Positions 37,964-41,243 of a DNA stretch of 41,243 nucleotides are shown here, piece by piece. The translations under genes were made by a program, and so were the position numbers. The stretch's first letter is position 1; every line of letters starts with the position of its first letter. This stretch comes from Thermoleophilia bacterium (GTDB taxonomy: Bacteria; Actinomycetota; Thermoleophilia; Gaiellales; Gaiellaceae), in assembly GCA_020845695.1 (NCBI GenBank), contig JADLFG010000061.1, positions 1 through 41,243 of the forward strand, written 5' to 3'. Below the pieces are notes generated by a model. That model saw only the letters and a list, made by a program, of their open reading frames with translations, did no database searches and was not told the origin of the DNA.

Positions 37964-37989
37964 CGGGGTGTCGAGGGAGCGTGACGGGG
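37956..37989 (+). repeat. 21-bp duplication at the hydantoinase A/B junction
   Basis: GAGCGTGACGGGG occurs at 37956-37968 and 37977-37989 with a 21-bp period. The first copy holds the A-subunit stop and touches the GTG start of the B subunit. The second provides an alternative in-frame GTG at 37992. Confidence 0.7.
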
Positions 37990-39476
37990 GCGTGAAGATC
38001 CAGCTGCAGGTGCTCGGGAGCGCGCTGCGCGCCGTCGCCGAGGAGATGGGGGCGGTGCTCGTCCGCTCGGCGTTCTCGGCCAACATCAAGGAGCGGCGGG
38101 ACTGCTCGACGGCGCTTTTCGATGCCCGCGGGCGGATGATCGCGCAGGCCGAGCACATCCCCGTGCACCTCGGCGCGATGCCGGAGGCGGTGGCCGCGGT
38201 GGCGGCGTTCGAGCCTGCGCCCGGCGAGATCTACGCGGTCAACGACCCCTTCACGGGCGGCACCCACCTGCCCGACCTCACGCTCGTGTCGCGGACCGAG
38301 GTCGGCTTCGCGGTCTCGCGCGCCCACCATGCGGACGTCGGCGGGATGGAGCCGTCCAGCCTGCCGGCAGCCTCGCGGGAGCTGTATCAGGAGGGGGTGA
38401 TCGTGCCGCCGGTCAGGCTCGACGACCACGTGCTGCGACTGCTCGTCGCGAACATGCGCAACCCCGAGGAGCGTCGCGGCGACCTGCGCGCCCAGGTCGC
38501 GGCGCAGCTGCTCGCCGAGCGGCGGATCGCCGAACTCTGCGTACGTTACGGGCGCGGGCGGGTGCTCGAGGCGATGGACGAGCTGTACGCGTACTCGGAG
38601 CGGCTCGTGCGGGCGGGGGTCGCCCGACTGCCGGACGGCCGCTACGAGGCTACCGACGTGCTCGAGCCCCACGATCGCACCCAGCGGCTCGAGCTTCGCG
38701 TGGCGGTCACCGTCTCGGGCGAGGAGCTCGAGATCGACTTCGCCGGCACGTCGCCCCAGCACGACGGTAACCTCAACTGCCCGCTCGCGGTCACCCGCTC
38801 GGCGTGCTACTACGTCGTGCGCTGCCTGACCGAGCCGGATCTGCCCGCGTCCGGCGGGGCGTACGCGCCGGTCGCGGTGCTCGCCCCGGAGGGGTCGCTC
38901 GTGAACGCGCGGCCCCCGGCAGCGGTCGTCGCCGGCAACACGGAGACGTCGAGCCGGATCACGGACGTGCTCTTCCTCGCGCTCGCGGGCGCGACCGAGG
39001 TGCCCGCGCAGGGCCAGGGGACGATGAACAACGTCACCCTCGGAAACGGGCGCTTCACGTACTACGAGACGATCGGGGGCGGGCAGGGCGCCTGCCCGGA
39101 CGCGGACGGCCCCTCGGCCGTGCACGTGGCGATGTCGAACGCCCTCAATACGCCGGTCGAGGCGCTCGAGCTCGCGTACCCGCTGCGGGTCGAGCGCTAC
39201 GCGCTGCGCGCCGGCTCGGGCGGCGCGGGCCGGCGCCGGGGCGGGGACGGCGTCGTTCGCGAGCTGCGCGTGCTCGAGGCGTGCAGGCTGTCCGTGCTGA
39301 GCGAGCGCCGCCTGCACGCGCCCCGGGGCGCCCGCGGCGGCGGGTCCGGCGCCAGGGGCCGCAATCTCCTGAACGGGGAAGAGCTGCCGTCGAAGCTGAC
39401 CCGGGCGCTCGAGGCGGGCGATCTCGTCAGGATCGAGACGCCCGGGGGCGGCGGCTACGGCACGCCTGATCGCTAG
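37968..39476 (+). CDS. Hydantoinase/oxoprolinase B subunit
   Basis: Partner of the A subunit; together they hydrolyse or carboxylate a cyclic amide or ketone at the cost of ATP. The 502-residue protein has the family blocks NIKERRDCSTALFDARGRMIAQ, HIPVHLGAMPEAV, NDPFTGGTHLPDLTL, SRAHHADVGGMEPSS (His pair, about residue 123), FAGTSPQHDGNLNCPL, ANTETSS-like AGNTETSSR, and GNGRFTYYETIGGGQGA, and ends in the glycine-rich PGGGGYGTP. GTG 37968 is 4 nt after the A stop; GTG 37992 is possible and fits VKIQLQVLGSAL. It overlaps the MGMT stop by 4 nt. Confidence 0.9.
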   Translation: MSRERDGGVKIQLQVLGSALRAVAEEMGAVLVRSAFSANIKERRDCSTALFDARGRMIAQAEHIPVHLGAMPEAVAAVAAFEPAPGEIYAVNDPFTGGTHLPDLTLVSRTEVGFAVSRAHHADVGGMEPSSLPAASRELYQEGVIVPPVRLDDHVLRLLVANMRNPEERRGDLRAQVAAQLLAERRIAELCVRYGRGRVLEAMDELYAYSERLVRAGVARLPDGRYEATDVLEPHDRTQRLELRVAVTVSGEELEIDFAGTSPQHDGNLNCPLAVTRSACYYVVRCLTEPDLPASGGAYAPVAVLAPEGSLVNARPPAAVVAGNTETSSRITDVLFLALAGATEVPAQGQGTMNNVTLGNGRFTYYETIGGGQGACPDADGPSAVHVAMSNALNTPVEALELAYPLRVERYALRAGSGGAGRRRGGDGVVRELRVLEACRLSVLSERRLHAPRGARGGGSGARGRNLLNGEELPSKLTRALEAGDLVRIETPGGGGYGTPDR

Positions 39477-40033
39477 GCCAGCGCGCCCTCGAGCGAGAGC
39501 AGGCGCGCCTTCAGGTCGAGGCCCCCTGCGTAGCCCACGAGCCGCCCGTCCGAGCCGACGACGCGGTGGCATGGCAGCACGATCGGGATCGGATTGCGAT
39601 TGAGGGCGCCTCCGACCGCCCGCGCGGCGCGCGGCCGCCCGACCCGGGCCGCGAGCCCGCCGTACGTCTCCGTTGCGCCATAGGGGACGCGGGCGAGCTC
39701 CGCGAGCACGAGCCGCTGGAATGCGGGCAGCGGCCGCAGGTCGACGGGCAGCCCGAACCCGGTGCGGCTCCCGTCGAAGTACTCCTCGAGCTCGCGCCGT
39801 ACCGGCTCGACCGGGCGGGCCGAGCGCAGCACTCGGGCGCCGAACGCCCTGGCGAGCGGCCCGAGTTGGGCGGCCGGGTCGGGATCGAACGAGATCAGGC
39901 AGACACCGAGCGGGGTGACGGCGACCAGCAGGTTGCCGACGGGCGAGCCGATCACGTCGTAGGCGACGTCGAGCAGCCCCTCGGCTGCGGCGCGCTCGCG
40001 CAGCCGGCGGTCGAGCGCGGCGGGGACGGTCAT
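39473..40033 (-). CDS. Methylated-DNA--protein-cysteine methyltransferase
   Basis: This suicide enzyme removes methyl groups from O6-methylguanine in DNA. The 186-residue protein has the C-terminal Ada/Ogt domain: FQRLVLAELARVPYGATETYGGLAARVGRPRAARAVGGALNRNP, then the active-site IVLPCHRVVGSDGRLVGYAGG (Cys at about residue 154). An N-terminal ribonuclease-like domain precedes it, as in Ogt. The ATG overlaps the stop of the ECF sigma gene (ATGA), so the two are coupled. It converges on the hydantoinase B gene with a 4-bp overlap. Confidence 0.94.
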   Translation of the reverse strand: MTVPAALDRRLRERAAAEGLLDVAYDVIGSPVGNLLVAVTPLGVCLISFDPDPAAQLGPLARAFGARVLRSARPVEPVRRELEEYFDGSRTGFGLPVDLRPLPAFQRLVLAELARVPYGATETYGGLAARVGRPRAARAVGGALNRNPIPIVLPCHRVVGSDGRLVGYAGGLDLKARLLSLEGALA

Positions 40034-40503
40034 GGCTCGATGCTCCTCTCACGCAGGCGCCGGACGCCCGAGGACGCGGCCTGGCGGGCGGCGGCCTCGC
40101 TCGATCCGAGCGCGGCGGCGATGTCGGCGTACGGGAGGTCATACCCGTAGCGCAGGACGACGGCCGCGCGCTCGGTCGGCGGCAGCCCGTCCGTGAGGTG
40201 CTCGAGCTCGGCGTGGGGCGGACGGCTCCCGACGGTGGCGCGCTCCGGCAGCTCCGTGACCGGCCGCGGCGCCGGCCGGCGCTTCCCGTCGAGCGCGACC
40301 CGGGTCGCGATCGTGTACAGCCACGCCCGGAGGTGCTCCCCGGAGGTCAGGCGCGGATAGGCGCGCAGCGCCCGCAGGAACGTCTCCTGGAACGCGTCGT
40401 CCGCCTCGCCGGCGCCGGCGAGGCGGCGCAGGAAGCGGTAGATCCCGTCGCGGTGCTCCTCGTACAGGGTCTCGAACGGCTGTGGCGGCACGACCCCCAT
40501 CAT
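40030..40503 (-). CDS. ECF-family RNA polymerase sigma factor
   Basis: A 157-residue sigma-70 family factor with only regions 2 and 4. Region 2 is FETLYEEHRDGIYRFLRRLAGAGEADDAFQETFLRALRAYPRLTSGEHLRAWLYTIATRVALD. Region 4 is LTDGLPPTERAAVVLRYGYDLPYADIAAALGSSEAAARQAASSGVRRLRE. Such factors direct stress or envelope genes and are usually held by an anti-sigma; no such gene adjoins it. ATG 40503 is the first of two adjacent ATGs and gives the normal length. Its stop overlaps the MGMT start, an unusual partner. Confidence 0.9.
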   Translation of the reverse strand: MMGVVPPQPFETLYEEHRDGIYRFLRRLAGAGEADDAFQETFLRALRAYPRLTSGEHLRAWLYTIATRVALDGKRRPAPRPVTELPERATVGSRPPHAELEHLTDGLPPTERAAVVLRYGYDLPYADIAAALGSSEAAARQAASSGVRRLRERSIEP

Positions 40504-40710
40504 GAGCTGAAACGCCCGCGCCCGCGCCCGTGTGAGATCGGTGTCGGTCCCGTGACGAGACCGGCGCAGCCCGGCACACACACGTGCGTCCGGCGGCGCT
40601 ACGCTGAAAGCGGGTGGAGGCACGGGGTGGCCCCTCGTGATCCCGGCCGGACGCGGGGGCGCGGGGAGTGGCGGCGCGACGCGGGACTCCCGCCCTGCGA
40701 GACTGGCGCC
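40504..40710. other. 207-bp divergent region before the PfkB gene
   Basis: The region between the sigma gene and the kinase. On the plus strand TACGCT (40600-40605) lies 8 nt before GTG 40614, which opens only an 8-codon frame (to TGA 40638). GTG 40627 is in frame with the kinase and is an alternative start. I see no ECF-type promoter I can trust on the minus strand. Confidence 0.35.
40699..40704 (+). promoter_or_regulatory. Weak -10 hexamer GAGACT
   Basis: GAGACT ends 6 nt before GTG 40711. It departs from TAnnnT at the first base but keeps the leaderless spacing. Confidence 0.35.
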
Positions 40711-41243
40711 GTGCGCGTCGCTGTCGTTGGCCACGTCGAGTGGGTCGATCTCGTCCGGGTCGGGCGGCTGCCGGCCGCCGGGGAGATCGTGCACGCCGGG
40801 GCTGCCTGGAGCGGGCCGGCGGGTGGGGGCGCCGTCGCCGCCGTCCAGCTCCGCAGGCTCGCGGGTGCCGCCACCCTCTTCACCGCGCTCGGCGCCGACG
40901 AGCTCGGCTGGCGGGCGCGGGCCGAGCTCGAGGCGCTCGGCGTCCGGGTTGTCGCCGCGGTCCGCCCGGAGCCGCAGCGCCGGGCGCTCGTGCACGTCTC
41001 GGCTGACGGCGAGCGCACGATCACCGTCGTGGGCGAGCGGATGGGCCCGCGCGTGAACGATCGCCTTCCCTGGGGCGAGCTGGCGGCCTGCGACGCCGTG
41101 TACGTCACCGCCGGCGACGCGGGTGCGATCCGCGCCGCCCGCGCCGCTACGGTGCTCGGCGCCACCCCGCGTGCGCTCGCGCCGCGCGCCGGCGCCGGCG
41201 CCGAGCTGGACGCGCTCGTCGGGAGCGGGATCGACCCCGGTGA
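40711..41243 (+). CDS. PfkB-family carbohydrate kinase, 5' part
   Basis: The first 177 residues of a ribokinase/PfkB-type sugar or nucleoside kinase, cut by the window end. The N-terminal strand VAVVGHVEWVDLVRVGRLP and the glycine-rich PAGGGAVAAVQLRRLAG (about residues 36-52, the PfkB signature 1 region) are followed by TLFTALGADELGWRARAELEALGV, all typical of the family. The ATP-site signature with the catalytic Asp (DTxGAGD) would lie beyond the end. GTG 40711 begins exactly at the first strand; an in-frame GTG at 40627 would add 28 arginine- and glycine-rich residues and is less likely. The substrate cannot be named. Confidence 0.85.
   Translation, partial: MRVAVVGHVEWVDLVRVGRLPAAGEIVHAGAAWSGPAGGGAVAAVQLRRLAGAATLFTALGADELGWRARAELEALGVRVVAAVRPEPQRRALVHVSADGERTITVVGERMGPRVNDRLPWGELAACDAVYVTAGDAGAIRAARAATVLGATPRALAPRAGAGAELDALVGSGIDPG

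Noticed and set aside
37923..40142. A long antisense frame across the hydantoinase B gene and MGMT (739 codons)
   Set aside because: Its composition is typical of a shadow frame, and both genes beneath it are clearly conserved proteins.
40614..40640. An 8-codon frame after a TACGCT hexamer, as a possible leader peptide
   Set aside because: It is too short to support, has no attenuator-like hairpin or codon bias, and the kinase has a closer candidate promoter.
1..41243. Search for insertion sequences, phage genes, toxin-antitoxin pairs or tRNA attachment sites
   Set aside because: No transposase, integrase, phage structural gene or tRNA gene is recognisable anywhere in the window.

Overview
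The window is very GC-rich, coding-dense bacterial DNA of roughly 73 percent GC by eye. It has many GTG starts and almost no long gaps. The gene content fits a high-GC actinobacterium, perhaps class Thermoleophilia (Gaiellales-like). The indications are a fused PafBC-type WYL regulator, an ABATE/CGNR regulator, two-component pairs and leaderless genes. This placement is an inference; no rRNA or tRNA gene is present to test it. There are no transposases, phage genes or CRISPR arrays. The DNA looks like ordinary chromosome with a few small accessory cassettes.

Layout from left to right: a TIM-barrel metal enzyme; a cytochrome c maturation cluster (ccmE-ccmF-ccmI-like) whose CcmE carries the Cys-type CXXXY heme site; a small PD-(D/E)XK-like protein coupled to hpt; a GlpX homologue missing key metal ligands; an SufT/MIP18-domain protein; an oxidoreductase-MFS-monooxygenase operon; queG; rtcB; a sulfide operon (ArsR-rhodanese, DsrE, sulfide:quinone oxidoreductase); a fused PafBC regulator with a methyltransferase; a zinc-tail protein of unknown role; a universal stress protein; a 3-hydroxyacyl-CoA dehydrogenase; a secreted protein with a two-component pair; queA-tgt-yajC-secDF; a phasin-like protein; an UbiB-type kinase; a lipoprotein; an orphan response regulator; a DEAD-box helicase; a lipoprotein polysaccharide deacetylase; a HhH-GPD glycosylase and cupin opposite a CGNR regulator; hydantoinase A/B; MGMT with an ECF sigma factor; and the start of a PfkB kinase.

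Expression signals are unusually regular. About twenty genes, most of them at transcription-unit heads, have a TAnnnT-like -10 hexamer that ends 6 to 9 nt before the start codon and no Shine-Dalgarno. This is the pattern of leaderless mRNAs. Several genes inside operons (DsrE, SQR, the monooxygenase-like protein, the response regulator) have clear GGAGG-type sites or 4-nt overlaps. The few headed transcripts with a leader (the universal stress protein, the cupin and the helicase) also carry more elaborate control regions. I used this pattern to set several starts.

Functional links: queG, queA and tgt all serve queuosine tRNA modification. The queA-tgt-yajC-secDF order is a classic conserved cluster. 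The ArsR-rhodanese, DsrE and SQR genes form a likely sulfide or persulfide sensing and detoxification unit with its own operator. MGMT overlaps an ECF sigma gene, and a second base-repair enzyme (HhH-GPD) lies 4 kb away.

The points most worth a second look are the GlpX paralogue with substituted metal ligands, the Cys-type CcmE, the leaderless architecture, the palindromic GGGGTCAGACCCC tandem repeats, the structured leader and odd start of the helicase, and the sigma/MGMT overlap.
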